Source: Bromus sterilis (lineage: Eukaryota; Streptophyta; Magnoliopsida; Poales; Poaceae). From it: a DNA stretch of 64,000 nt. Every line of letters starts with the position of its first letter. The stretch's first letter is position 1. Where the stretch lies: contig OX465595.1 in assembly GCA_950022295.1 (NCBI GenBank), positions 280,375,770-280,439,769 of the forward strand, given 5' to 3'. The notes under the pieces are model-generated. The model did no database searches, had not been told where the DNA came from, and saw nothing but the letters and a program-made list of their open reading frames with translations. Made by a program: the position numbers and the translations under genes. Of this stretch, positions 22,239 through 33,846 are shown in pieces.

Positions 22239-25200
22239 TCTGTAACGACCTGATTCACTAAGAATCCAAGTCTCTGTGCATTCTGTGCTAGTCCCTGGAT
22301 CAATATCTAGCACACACAGTACATGATGTAATATCAAGAATAAACCACATGTCATAAATATTACATCGAAGATCCAGTATTACAATAAAGCATACCTGCA
22401 TAGCTCAAGGCTAGCTTACAAATAGAATACAACAAAAAAACAATAAAGAGCTTTGTGGCATCCATCAACTCCACCGGCACAGTTGAGTATAGACTTCATA
22501 ACCCTACAACTCATCACTTACTCGTTGTAAGGCCCGATATGCGGTACTGTTCCAGATCTAGATGTTTCCATCCAGATCCGGGGACGAAGCACATATCGGT
22601 CCCACCGCGACATATGAAGAAGTCATATGCCCCGGATTTCCAACATGATATCACAACATTACAGATAAAATGATACAACATCTCATACAATCGGCATACA
22701 ACTGCCTCAAATACAATACAACAGCGGAAGGTACATATCTGAGTACAGACTACAATCAAATGCCTAGTGGCAAAGAGAAAAACATCGATCCCGTTAACCA
22801 CACGGGTCCAGGCGCTCCGCCGGGATCCGCCTGACTAGTCGTCGTCGAGTCTCCACGTGAAATGTCGATCACCATACCTGTTGTCGATCAAGAATCCTGA
22901 AAAGAATTTGGGGGTAGTATCATGAGTACAGAGGTACTCAACATCCAACTGTAGTGGTCATCTGACCCAGCAAGGACTTCATCACTCGTCATTCTAGGAC
23001 AACTAGTAGTTTACGGTAAGGATGGGGTAAGTGGTGAGGTTGCTGCCGCACTAGCATTTATGAAGTGGCTAACGATCTAGAGAGTAAGATAAGAAGCCAA
23101 GCATTCAATGAGGAATCGCCTCCAACAGGTCTTGCTATCAACTACTTACGCAGGCATAACACCTATCCTATCCTTGTCCTCATCTTCGCATCCCGAAGAA
23201 GAAGCAGTCAAGGCACACACACGTTGATCAAGTTATATTAAGATTATCTCAGTTGTTGTTGTCTATGAACAAGGAGTAGGTCTCAAGTCGTCCATAACCG
23301 TGGACACGGCTTCTCGAAAAGATTTAACCCTGCAGGGGTGTACCAACTGCCCATTACAAGGCTCCGCACGCACGTCCATCTCTCTCAGTTGCTACCCATC
23401 ACAGGCAACCATTTTATGATTTAGTTCCGAGAGATCCGAAACGACAGGTCCCTCTAACTAAGAACGAACAAATCCAAGTGGCCCCCGAGGAGTCGACACC
23501 CAACCCAAAAGCCGGCCACGCTCTCGGATCGGACTCTTCCAGATGGCCAAGGTCGGGGTTAGCCTCACCTATATAACAGGGGACTTCCCTAGCTCACCAG
23601 TGTGGACCAACAAAGGAACTCTGTCTCTGCTGGCCCGAGTTGTTTTAAAACCACTGGCTGCAGACCAGTTACGCACACGGTTTCAAATGGTAAATCAGCT
23701 TGGGCCATCTCTAGAAATGTTTGAAGTTAGGTAGGTAAGAAAAGGGGACACCATAGCATCCCACACGCGGTTAGGCATGCTCAGTGTTAAAACCAATACC
23801 CGGAACTCGGATCCTAGGTGACTCGAATGGAACAAAGCGTCGGGGCGGGATAGCCTAGACCTTCCATCCTTCGTCGAGTATAGTCAACATTTATAATAAT
23901 CATATCATCCACAAAAATATAATAATGTGATATCCCGAAACCAAGGAGGAACAAGGTAACATCGTAGCATCCTAAGCATGCATACTAAGCAGGGGCTGAG
24001 CAACGAGCAATAGTAACATAGCAGTACATGGTTTGCTGGGAGGGGACATGGCTGTATCGGTTTGAAAAAGGCTGTAAACATGTGGTAGGATCAAACATCG
24101 AGCCTAACCTAGACTAGCATGCAAACCGCTGGTTGAAATAGAATGGATCATAAGTAATGTATAGTCCTTGCCTGTTGATAAGTCGGGTTCCGAAGGTGTA
24201 GTTGATCGCAAGCTCGCACCGTCTCCGAGAGTAACTGCGGGAGCACACAAGACGATAAACACTGGAAAGCAATCAACGAGTAAGCATCTATTACCACGAA
24301 GAAAACACGAGCAAGCATCAACAAGAAGGCAACACGGGACATCGCACCTACCGTCGAGAGCGGTTACTAACAGGTTAAGTGGAGTATCCGCCACACACGA
24401 CGATACCGCACATTTAGAATGGTTCAAGTTATTTAGCTACAGGTGATCAACAAAGTTGTTAACATGGCAACTCAATCAATCATGGCATAGCACACAAACA
24501 TGGCAAGAGGTGAAGCATAATAAACTATCTAATCTAGTCACTTTAAGTGGGGGGTAAAACCTATACATGGCAAACTATTGCGGACCCCACGATATTTATT
24601 GCATTTGGTACTGTTTTGATCCTAAACATATTTTATTATTTTTATTAGAAAGCAAGAGCAGCATAAACACAATCTACATGAAATTCTAGTCAAGTTACAT
24701 ATAAGAAACATTTTAAACAGAGCAACGGTTAAAAAGTTATTAAAGAAACAATTTACGGTGGCATGCGATGTAATTAGCAGGTAAACAACATGTAAAAAAA
24801 GTCAAACATGGCAAAGGAACACATTTAGTTACCTACACGAAAAACTAAGCAAGTTTCATGTTTAAAGCGTCGCGATCCGAGCTACCGTTAAAAAGATACA
24901 ACTACCGCAAGAAAACAATACAATCTGCCAATTTTAATTAAACCAGAAAAAAAAGACTACACGGGCCAAAACAGAGCTGGGCCGAAAAGGGGGCTGCCTC
25001 ACCGAGTGGGCCGTGGCCCAAGTGGTTGGCGGCTCCGCTGGGCCAGGTCGTTGGGCTGTGGGAGCTGGGCCGCTGGACTGCGCCGTAGTGCTGGATCGGG
25101 CCCGCGCCTGGCTGGATCGGCTGCCCCGACCGGAACGCAGCAGCCGGCGGCTGGCTCGACGCCGGCGAGCAGCGCGGCGGCTGGTGCTTGGCGACGACGC

Positions 25201-25770
25201 GAAGGCTTCGGGGCCGAGGCCGTCCATGGCGGCGGCGCAACTGCTCCTGGCAGCCTGCGACAGAGGGGCGCGTGTGAGAGGAGGGAAGGGGGAAGGAGAG
25301 GAAGGAGGGAGGAGAGGGAGGCGGCCGGGTCCGAGGCTTGAAGGGGTCGCCGGCGTGGTGCAGGGTGGCCGCGGCAGGGAGCTCCTCGAGGCGAGGCCCT
25401 CGTCCATGGCGACCTACGTGCTGCGGGGAGAGAGGGAAGGGGATGAGGGAGATGGGAGAGGAGAGGGTGCACGAGGAGAAGGCTACCTCGGCGTGCTGGC
25501 GGCGGCACGGCTCGCTGGAGTCGTGGCCGGAGGAGAGGCGGCGGGGGCGCTCGGGCATCAGCGTGTGGCTCCGAAGGAGAAGCTCCACTGCGGGCTGGTG
25601 GGACGAACCGGTGACGTGGCCGCCTCCTGCCCGTCAGATCGGACGATCTGACAGTCCAGATCTGATGGGCTAGCAACAGGACGAAAATGGGGTATTTTTG
25701 GGGCAATGTGAGGGATGTGGCTGCAATTTTGTTGCTAGGGAAACCCTAGAAAGGGGTGGGAGTGTGGTGG

Positions 25771-25780
25771 TCTTTATATA
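25771..25780 (-). promoter_or_regulatory. TATA box of solo LTR A
   Basis: Minus strand TATATAAAGA within GGGCTATATAAAGACCACCA. The same sequence is in solo LTR B at 48865-48874. It lies about 470 bases from the LTR start, upstream of the GC-rich leader. Confidence 0.7.
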
Positions 25781-25978
25781 GCCCAGGTGGCTGGAAGTTT
25801 GCAAAAAGATCCCCGGTTTTTCTCTCGCGCGCGCGGTGATTACGTTTCTAACCGCCGGGGGTCCGCAGGACCTCTGATTCGGGTAAAACTTCGAACTGCG
25901 CGATCAACGCGTCGAGCCGGCGGCATTCACCTAGCGCTAGAACCGTTCCGAGAACATTTTCCGGCGTGCTATAAAAAT

Positions 25979-26003
25979 AACCCGTTTAATTATTAAACGG
26001 GTT
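25979..26003. other. Perfect hairpin in solo LTR A
   Basis: AACCCGTTTAAT, one T, then ATTAAACGGGTT: 12-base arms with no mismatch. In solo LTR B the same site (49072-49096) keeps the pairing although the central G:C pair has become A:T. Confidence 0.6.
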
Positions 26004-29000
26004 TTTTGTTCCGTTGGCTACGGCTGATCTCGTGCGGTTTTCGAGACGGTGATCGGGTGAAACCCGGGGTCGCAAAGGTCGAGTGTCAAGGTGGCAAGGG
26101 TCGGTCTCCGTCCGATACGAGATAAAAGGGGGGAAAATAGTCGCCGATCGATAAATCGGGGATGCAAATACCGAAAACAAATCAGACAATCAAACAATTC
26201 ACACCGAAAACAAAAATTTTAATTTTTGTGAAATATGGGCTGTTACACTCGTCGTATAAAATCCTGCAACACCGAAGGTTACAGCACGACAACGGGTCAG
26301 TACATCTGATTTGTACTTCAAGTCACACGAAAAAGGATATAATAGACCTACATCTACATGCAGGATAAGTCAAAGGAAGGCTTATCGTTTTATTTTGCAG
26401 AAAGCTGATTTTTCCCTCAATCTACTGAAATCAAATTTTAGTTTATCTTACTACTTAAGGTTGAAATGGGCTACACCAGCTCCAACCCATACCCTTTGTT
26501 AAATCTTTCCCACTCAAGTTTTATTAAGGTGTTTCATCTGTCAAGACCATCCAACAACAGTAATGCCTAGTTGCTCAAAGTTGTCTATAACCGGGGACAC
26601 GGCTAATGATGATTAGTTTGTACGCTCTGCAGAGGTTTGTACACTTTCCCCACTGGACTCAATCCGAAGATTGAGACAAAGTCTTTCAGAAGAGTTCACC
26701 TCCACCCTTTGGTAGCCGATACACCTATCATATCTACATCTGTTAGCTACCAGGGCTAGGCTCCCCACAACGTACTCAACTAAGCCAGAGCCCATATAGT
26801 AAGTGGTCATACATGGAAGCTACTAGTCACTAATTCTGTCCGATCTTTTTGAGCCTGTACGGCGCCCACTTAGGGTGCAATCTCATGGGCGCATTCCTTA
26901 GATAAGGTGCACGACCCCATGATGCATTCCCTCCATACCATAAACAACCATTAGGGGTACAACCTGGTCTCGCCTTAGATAAGGTACGAACCCCCAGGAA
27001 TCACTCCCTTCCCGTCCAGAGGTGTATTCTAATTAAGGTTTGCTAAACAAGTCATTAAAATCCTTACATAGCTCAATGAAATCTCAAACCAATCCCCGTC
27101 TACAAGCATAGCAATATATAACAAACACGTGCTAGGTTGTCTAAGCAACATGATAAGATCATATGGCTACCCTACCAAGTTTGGAGCAATAGTATATAGT
27201 ACCATTTCTACACATGCATAGGGTGATATTTGCTACATGCCTAAAGTAAAAATATAGGTTGTAAAATGGTCAAAGTATGACTTGCCTTATACATTCGATG
27301 AAGTTCTTCGCTCTCACGATCCAGATAACTCTACTCGTCACACTCCGAGCCATCTATCGTAAAAGAAAGATACCACATAAACAATCCCGCCAAAAGAAAT
27401 CAAAAGATCAACAAATCAAACACAATAAGTTTTAGCAACAAAAACAACTAGGCTTCGAAAGGTATAGGTGTCGATGTGCTGGAAGGTGATAGGTGGAAGG
27501 TAAACTCGAGTGAGTCAACGGAAAGAATTATTGATAGAAAAGGTTATGTCCAAATGCATTATGAATTCAAGGTGATCATCATGCCAATATGGAATGTGTG
27601 TGGATATAGCCGATAGGATGTTTCAAATGATCCAATATGCAAAAAAAATCATGTGAAACGGAATACTACAACGCGGGTTATAGTAGGTTGAAGTTTGAAT
27701 TAAATTTAAATTCAAACAGATCAAAAAGTATTTGAATATGGTGGACAAATGATATAGACAACAAGTATATGATACGAATGATCATACGCAAAAAGAATCA
27801 ATTGAACTTGATCAACAGTATAAAAGATAGGGACTCAGGAAAGTTGAATTTGAATCTAAATAAATTCAAATTCAATTAGTTTCAAAATTTGATTTGATAT
27901 GCTTATTGGATATTGAAGTTCAAAAGATAAACTTAGGCTTTCGAATCACCTAAATTCGACTAACGGTGTAAAAGATACGACTAATACTAAATTTGGGACT
28001 AATCCGTGAAAGACAATACTTAATCGTGAATAAGAAAATAAACTTCATCACGAACAAGTCCTTTTTTCTACAGGACGAAACTGCAGCTCACCGACGATGA
28101 CGTGGCGATGGCGGCACGGACTTCGAGGTTCATCGTCGGCACGGATTTCGAGGTTCATCGGCGGCACGGGGAACGAGGTTCACTCGCGCGAAAATCGAGA
28201 TCGCCTGCACGAAAATCGATACAGCGCGGCGCGGAACCTGAGGTTCGTCAGGCGGCACGGATCCCAAGGTCTGGTGGCGCGCGCGGAAATCGAGGCTCCG
28301 CTGGGCCGATTTAGGGTTTCTAAAAAAGCGAAAAAGAAAAATTTCGAAATACTATATAGCCCTCTTTTTTATTTTTTTGAATCCGTCTCGGGCTCAAATT
28401 GCTACGTAGCGCAAAACAGCACTGGGCCGGCTGGAAGGCCCAAAACGAAACTCATTTTTTTAGAAATTTAATTTGGTTAACCAACTATGCAGAACATTTT
28501 TAAATAATAAAATATTAATTTTAAAAATGTCACAACAATAAAATAAAATAATAAAAATAATTGTTTTTGCCAAAATTATTATTTCACCTATTATGAAATT
28601 TTCATAAATAACTTTTATGCAATGAACTCTGTATAAAAATTATAAAAAATGCCAAAAATAAATTTGAGTCATTTATAATTTCTATGACCCAGTTTATAAA
28701 CACCCAAAAATATCTTCAACACTTTTCAACATTATTTATAATGGGGATAAGTCCTTTTATATCCTCTCCAATAAACTGCCCCTAGTTGAAAATGTTTTGA
28801 ATATTCAGAAAAATCCAAATTATCATTTAAAACATTTCCAACTCTTTTAATATGTTGAAGGAGTCATATTACCTTCTCTAATTTTATTTTTGTTGGATTT
28901 GTTTTAAATAATAATTTCAAAACACCAACAATGAATATTGGGGAAAGTCTTTTTATTCCCTCTCATTTTAATATTCAATAAACTCTGAAATTTTAGATCC

Positions 29001-29094
29001 TAGTGAAAATCAATCATAGCAAGCAAAACAATCATTATTATAATTAGTTTATTAACATTCCAAAATTTGGAAAATTTTGGGATGTTACAGATTT

Positions 29095-29432
29095 GGCATG
29101 CCTTCACCATTTCATGAACATGGTACGTGGTAAAAAATTTAGAGGACTATGACAAAAACTAGTGGCACTTAGTGTACAAACTGCATTAGTTGAATGGTAG
29201 TCAAACACTGAAAAACCACGTTGAACGTCTCAAAAACTATCCAGAAAAAATCTCGTAACCATAGCGCAAAACAATGGTCGTTGGATGTAACATTAGCGTC
29301 GAATGGTAGTCGTTGGATCTGAGCGCGATCCGCGAGGAGATGGTTTTGCAACCTGATTGGCTGGCTTTTATCAAAGTACATGCACACAGTTTACAATGAA
29401 GAAGCGTTTGGGATGCGAGAACGCAAGTGGTT
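29095..29432. repeat. Rest of unit e and segment S, right copy
   Basis: 29095-29182 continues array unit e (compare 15663-15745). From 29183 (cattagttgaatg) to about 29432 it is the second copy of segment S, compare 737-1000. The switch from monomer to S occurs after the same words (GTACAAACTG) in both copies. After 29432 similarity stops. Confidence 0.6.
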
Positions 29433-29538
29433 TCTGTCCGAAGCTATACTCAATCCACATCTAGCTAGATTTCCCCACCTCCGATGATTTAAGCACACAA
29501 TCCATTCCTCAATCCATCAATCGGCTTAGGTCTATAGG

Positions 29539-30272
29539 ATGGGACGTCGACTCGCTACCAGAGGGCTCGTAGGGTCGGCTTTGCTGCCGCCCCGGTGACT
29601 GCCGAAGGCGGTGGTTCCGACGATGCTGCCCTGAGCGCAGCCTTGCGTGCGTTTGGAGTGAGGTATCGTTAGGTGAACGATTCCTTCATTAGCCTGGCCT
29701 CCCCAAGCATCACCGATTTCCCAGCTATTACCATCTTGCTGGCTGGTCATGCCCGATTGGCGACTCCCTTTTACTGCGGGACCACGGCCATCTCCGTCTT
29801 GTCCATCCCGACCGCATCCATCCAACGCGCAGCTACGGAAGCGGCCAGGGCTACGGAAGCCGCTAAGAGGGCGGCTTACGTCACCATCTTGGCGGCGGTA
29901 GCCACCAGAAGAAAGACGGAAGCCGCAAAGAGGGCAACGACATACGCCATTACCGCGAAGGCCTCTCTGCACCACATCATCCACGTTCAGGAGGCCAATA
30001 GGGAGGCAACATACGCCGATGCCGCGGCGGCCTCTCTGGACCAGCAACTCATTGTCGTTCAGCGGGCCAACAGGGCTGCGACATACGCCGATGCCGCGGC
30101 GGCCTCTCTGGTCCACCAGCTCAGCGACGTTCAGCGGGCCAACAGGGTGGCTGCATACGCCGATGCCTTGGAGGCCTCTCCGGACTAGCAGCTCATCAAC
30201 GGTCTAGAGGCCAACAGGGCGGCGGCATACGCCGATGCCTCGGAATCCTCTCTGGACCAGCTGGACTATTAG
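29539..30272 (+). pseudogene. Decayed gene with 24-residue (72-bp) repeats, unknown
   Basis: A possible start ATG at 29539 opens MGRRLATRGLVGSA, an Arg-rich organelle-targeting-like start. After a frame change near 29580, frame APVTAEGGGSDDAALSAALR continues to a TAG at 29670. Then the frame is open from 29673 to a TAG at 30186-30188, and on to TAG 30270-30272. The last ~95 codons are four units of exactly 24 residues with core ANR(A/E)ATYADAAAASLDQQL. The 30186 stop replaces a glutamine codon (CAG/CAA) present in the other units. The Ala/Arg/Glu-rich sequence would form a helix or coiled coil. Three lesions make it a pseudogene. The antisense strand is also open (29532-30116), but without the repeat logic of a protein family. 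The family is unknown. Confidence 0.4.
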
Positions 30273-31044
30273 TATTTGTTTAATTAGGTGCCGGTCTTTT
30301 GTTATTCCAGTAGATCTTGAGTAAGAGTTATGTTAAGTCCAGTACCTTGTTTAACTATTGAGCTGGTTCGATTTAGCAAATGTGAGATTTGCTGATGACT
30401 CAGTTGTTTTCTCAAATTAACAACTGCTCTTAATATATTTAATGCCATGGATGATGTTCACTATAATCAGGATAATTCACACCAAATTTTGAAGGTTCCC
30501 ATACGGATTTATTTTTAGTTTCAGCTGCGATACCACTTCTCCTGCCTATATCGTCCCCACCTACCCAAAAAAATTTCCAGCCGCGGGAATATCTAAGCCC
30601 CCCCTCCTTCCTTCCACCACCAAAGGCCGCATTCACCCCTTCTTATTCAAACCCTCCCCTTCTCCTCCTAGTGATGCGTCCTAGACGGCGCAGGAAACTC
30701 CTGCAAAGTGCTACAAGGCGCAGCCCCCCCCATTCCGAGGCGTGGCGGACTACACGACGCAACCCCCCCCCCCCCACCATTCCGTATATCGCGCGCGGCG
30801 CCGTAAGCTGTGTACGCTGGCCGCCCCCTCCCTGCTAGCCACGCTGCTCGCCCTGTTCCGGTAAGATCCCTGACGCCCTCCTCATGCTCTTACTCCTCCA
30901 TCGATCCTGTATGGCTCGACCACCAAATCATGGAGGATACACTTTCTGTGGATGCCACCCTCACCGCACTCGCGCACCATCGCGTGCTTTCCTTGAATCC
31001 AGTTCTTGCAGTCGTCTGCTACGACGGCGTGGAGGGCAGCCACG
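30273..31044 (+). other. Gene-free stretch, GC-rich second half
   Basis: 30273-30480 is AT-rich. 30540-31044 is C-rich with poly-C runs (30766-30776), a plausible promoter and 5' leader for the B3-like locus that follows. A 47-codon ATG frame (30930-31073) ends in TAA and has no recognised content. Confidence 0.35.
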
Positions 31045-32171
31045 ATGAGGAAACCTCGCTTCCTTCCTTCTAATGGGAAGGATCCCATTGCCCTCTCCAT
31101 CGGCGACGAGTAGGTCGTTATTAGATTCCTAGATACATATGTTTAGTTAGATATGCCACAGAGTTAAATTATATTCAGATCACCCTTTCCACATGCGTTA
31201 CTCATGCCTTGCATCTATTTTTTTCTCTTTAAGTTTCATCTAAAAATTATTATTTTGTTTGGCTTGCATCTACAACTTCAAGTAATTGAAACCATACTCT
31301 ATATAATGTTATCATGCAATGTGATACCCAAATTAATTAGCGATCATTAACACATGAAAAACTATTCATTTCCTATATTTGTTAGGCATGTTTGTAGTAA
31401 CATAGCTGGACTTTCCATATCTTGAATATGTTGGATTGTATGGTGTATTATGTATGCACGAACCTGTTATCATTGACTGCATGCCAATTCTTACATTACC
31501 AAATCATTATGTACTTTATGCAATTTCAGGATAGTAATGGGTGACTATGAGATTTAAAATCGAGGTATGCACATGGTCTACATGGCTTATATCCCATTAG
31601 TGCACAAATGAAGGAGAAATGCCACTACTCGTGTTCTAATATTTACATTTTTCTTGTAACTCCCTTTGTCAAAGAAATAGATCCACTGTTCGACCCATTT
31701 TTCATCTGGGGAAACGAGGTGACCATGGCTATCAATCAAGTCAAGAAAAATCGTAAGGATAAAGAAACTGGCCACGAAATACAACAAACTCTTTGTCTGA
31801 AAAATGAAGAAGACTTCAGTCTCCTATAGGATGGTACTAATTTACGTTCCAACCATATTTTCCCCTACGCACTCAATTTCCATACTGAAAACTGTATTTA
31901 TGCATATCTTTGTATTCAGTCTTTTACGAAGCAGTTCACCGATGATTATCTATCAAACCACCTGTATGGTCAAGAGGCAAGAAAGGTTTTTGTACAACAC
32001 CCACGCCATAATATTGAAGCCTTCCTAAAGAGGGCAAACGATGGGCGGGCAATCATCCACAGGCGCTGGACTAAAGTTGCAAAGGCCTTTAACATTCTCG
32101 AAGGCTCAATTTTCGCATTCAGCTTCGACAGTTTCCCAGATGAGATTCATCTGTCTATCTACCGACTATGA
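31045..32171 (+). pseudogene. B3-like DNA-binding protein gene, interrupted
   Basis: A candidate first exon at 31045-31109 encodes MRKPRFLPSNGKDPIALSIG and ends with donor GA|GTAGGT. The main part is one frame from 31608 (or from an acceptor near 31678) to TGA 32169-32171, broken only by TAG at 31827-31829. The C-terminal ~75 codons (RKVFVQHPRHNIEAFLKRAN, GRAIIHRRWTKVAKAF, LEGSIFAF, IHLSIYRL) fit the second half of a B3 fold: strand, basic GR-x3-RRW segment, then an L-x-EG-x-x-x-F turn as in plant B3 factors. B3 proteins bind DNA in the nucleus. Assignment rests on pattern only. The TAG could instead be removed by splicing, since it is followed by a possible acceptor. It may be a host gene or a transposon-captured copy. 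Confidence 0.45.
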
Positions 32172-33002
32172 TGCTGTACTTTGCAAAGGATGTTTCTGTG
32201 TCGCGGCCTGGTGTACTATCTGCTGGTTGTTACCATAGCTTTCATGTTTATGCAATGTGGCCTACTGTACTAGCTGTTGGATGTACTGTGATTTCAGTAA
32301 TTATGAAAATCCTAGTGACCATTAGAAGCATATGAAAGATACTGTGTTATATATATGAATGTGCTTATATCAACATTTAAAAAATATCCTAAAATATTTA
32401 AGATAAATACAATGCTAATTAAATTGCGAGCGATTGGATCATTGCACATGGTTCTGCATGTAAGTTCGTCACTGATAGCTATGTACATCGCACACATACG
32501 ATAAGAAATGAGCGTTGGGGATTTATTTATAATTCCACACACTATTTTGTGCACAACCATTTGTAATGTTCAGCGTACAGCACACACAGTTTGGACGAAA
32601 AGAACTTTTGTGATTTAATTATGAAACCACACGAGCATTTGTGCACAAACGTTTGTGTAGGTCTCAACAACACAAACATGTACTATATACAAACTGTATG
32701 GAATAGCTTTGAGTATCCCACACAATTCCTAACACACCAACAAACGTAGTTTCTGCATTAAACGTATGCCATAGGATAATAATCTCAGACGGACATTCGT
32801 GGATAAGTCTTTGCGATAAAAATGTCATCTCAAACGTTCGAGTTATCATGTGCGTCTACGCGGACTATCCATAGGCAACGATTTCTCGCTATCGTGCGGA
32901 ATAGGCCCCCCTATCGCAATCGAACGCAAGGAGACGGTTCCGATTCTCGTAGGCGATAGGGGTAAAAAACTGTTTGGATAGCTATCACACTCACTAGTGT
33001 TG
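32172..33002. other. Gene-free stretch ending in a CACTA-like terminus
   Basis: AT-rich with no ORF of note. From about 32870 short CGATAG/CTATCG motifs cluster (for example near 32892, 32921 and 32963). The last bases before the gypsy fragment are TCACACTCACTAGTG. Read on the minus strand this starts CACTAGTGAGTG, so 33002 may be the end of a CACTA element reaching leftwards. I found no matching left end. Confidence 0.3.
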
Positions 33003-33846
33003 GTATCCTCCTGACCTTGCTAGGGTTGTGTCCCTTGCCTCATCTGCGACGTCTTTGTCGTCCTCAAGTGTGCCTTCTGCCTCTTCCTCTTCGTACCCCG
33101 TTATTCAAGGAGCTCCAAATTTGAGGTCATGTGGCAGTACAGCCTCCGCCCCGTACACCATGAAGAATGGCGTGTATTGGGTTGAAGTGCTGGGAGTGGT
33201 GAGGAAACTCCATAGGACTGCGGGAAGTTCTTCTATCCAGTTGCATGCGGGTTGCTCCGGTGGTGCGAGGAGCCACTTTTTGAATCCGCCACACACTAAG
33301 ATGTTTGCTTTCTCCACTTGGCCGTTGGACTGCGGGTGCGTGACTGAAGAGTAGTTGATCTCGATGCCCAACTCCTGGCAGAAGTTTTGGAATTCTACTG
33401 TTGTGAAGTTTGTACCGTTATCCATGATGATGTTATGTGGTACTCCGAATCGGAAGATGATTGATTTGATGAAGTTGACTGCCGTGAGGGTTGTCGAGCT
33501 GGTGATTGGTACTGCCTCAATCCACTTGGTGAACTTGTCGACTGCTACTAGGAGATGTGTTCGGCCGCCTTTTGAGGATTTCTTGAGTGGGCCAACCATG
33601 TCGAGTCCCCATGTGGCGAAGGGCCAGGATAGCGGTATAGTTTTGAGTTCTTACGTTGGCGCGTGGGGACTTTTGGCGAATTTTTGACAGGAGATGCAGC
33701 GTTGCACGATGTCTTCGACATTTCGCATCGCGGTTGGCCAGTAAAACCCTGCTCGAAAAGCTTTGGTCACTAGAGCGCGACTGCTCGCGTGGTGTCCGCA
33801 AGTGCCTTCGTGGATCTCGAGTAGTAGGGCATTGCCATCTTCCTCC
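33003..33846 (-). pseudogene. Gypsy integrase (zinc finger and core), truncated
   Basis: From 33846 down: HHCC-type zinc-binding segment (EGTCGHHASSRAL... CISCQKF), a TAA stop after HAPT, then the frame MVGPLKKSSKGG. The catalytic core has first Asp in VAVDKFTKWIEAVP, second Asp in IIMDNGTNF and Glu in SNGQVEKANI: all three DDE residues are present. The core ends at LKFGAP, followed by a TGA and a short continuation (RDTTLARSGGYQH) to the break at 33003. Integrase inserts the cDNA in the nucleus. The upstream half of the connection region lies beyond the CACTA insertion (from 36640). Confidence 0.85.

Larger units (their letters stand above)
22526..26247 (-). mobile_element. Solo LTR A (3722 bp), minus orientation
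   Basis: Starts TGTAAGGCCCGATATG and ends GGGCTGTTACA. It is flanked by a perfect 5-bp duplication CTCGT (22521-22525, 26248-26252). In element orientation it reads TGTAACAGCCC...GGGCCTTACA, so it has canonical LTR ends but no internal domain: the outcome of LTR-LTR recombination. The same family is at 45018-49342. It has a TATA box, a GC-rich transcribed part (25000-25660) and long low-complexity frames on both strands that I do not regard as genes. Confidence 0.88.
16340..29089 (-). mobile_element. Gag-only LTR retrotransposon, minus strand
   Basis: LTRs begin TGTAACATCCC and end GGTCGTTACA in element orientation. The 3' LTR is 16340-19439; the 5' LTR is 22241-29089, split by solo LTR A. 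A perfect 5-bp target-site duplication GATTT lies at 16335-16339 and 29090-29094. LTR lengths without the nested insertion agree (3100 and about 3122 bases) and exceed the internal region (2801 bases). The internal part has a methionine-tRNA-type PBS, a gag-like ORF with zinc knuckles and a polypurine tract, but no pol. It is therefore non-autonomous. It landed in the tandem array. Confidence 0.9.
22241..29089 (-). repeat. 5' LTR of gag-only element, split by solo LTR A
   Basis: Left piece 22241-22525 and right piece 26253-29089 together match the 3' LTR (16340-19439). The interruption is exactly one TG...CA segment with a CTCGT duplication. The outer end is GATGTTACA at 29089. Confidence 0.85.

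Noticed and set aside
24934..25706. Long overlapping open frames on both strands (up to 235 codons) in solo LTR A
   Set aside because: GC-rich low-complexity LTR leader; open in four frames, Arg/Pro/Ala only, no start context or domain, and not conserved as a frame in solo LTR B.
29532..30116. 194-codon minus-strand frame
   Set aside because: It is the mirror of the 72-base repeats; its translation (RGRRGIGVC repeats) has no protein-like alternation, while the plus strand has a helix-like repeat and organised ends. Kept as a caveat in that entry.
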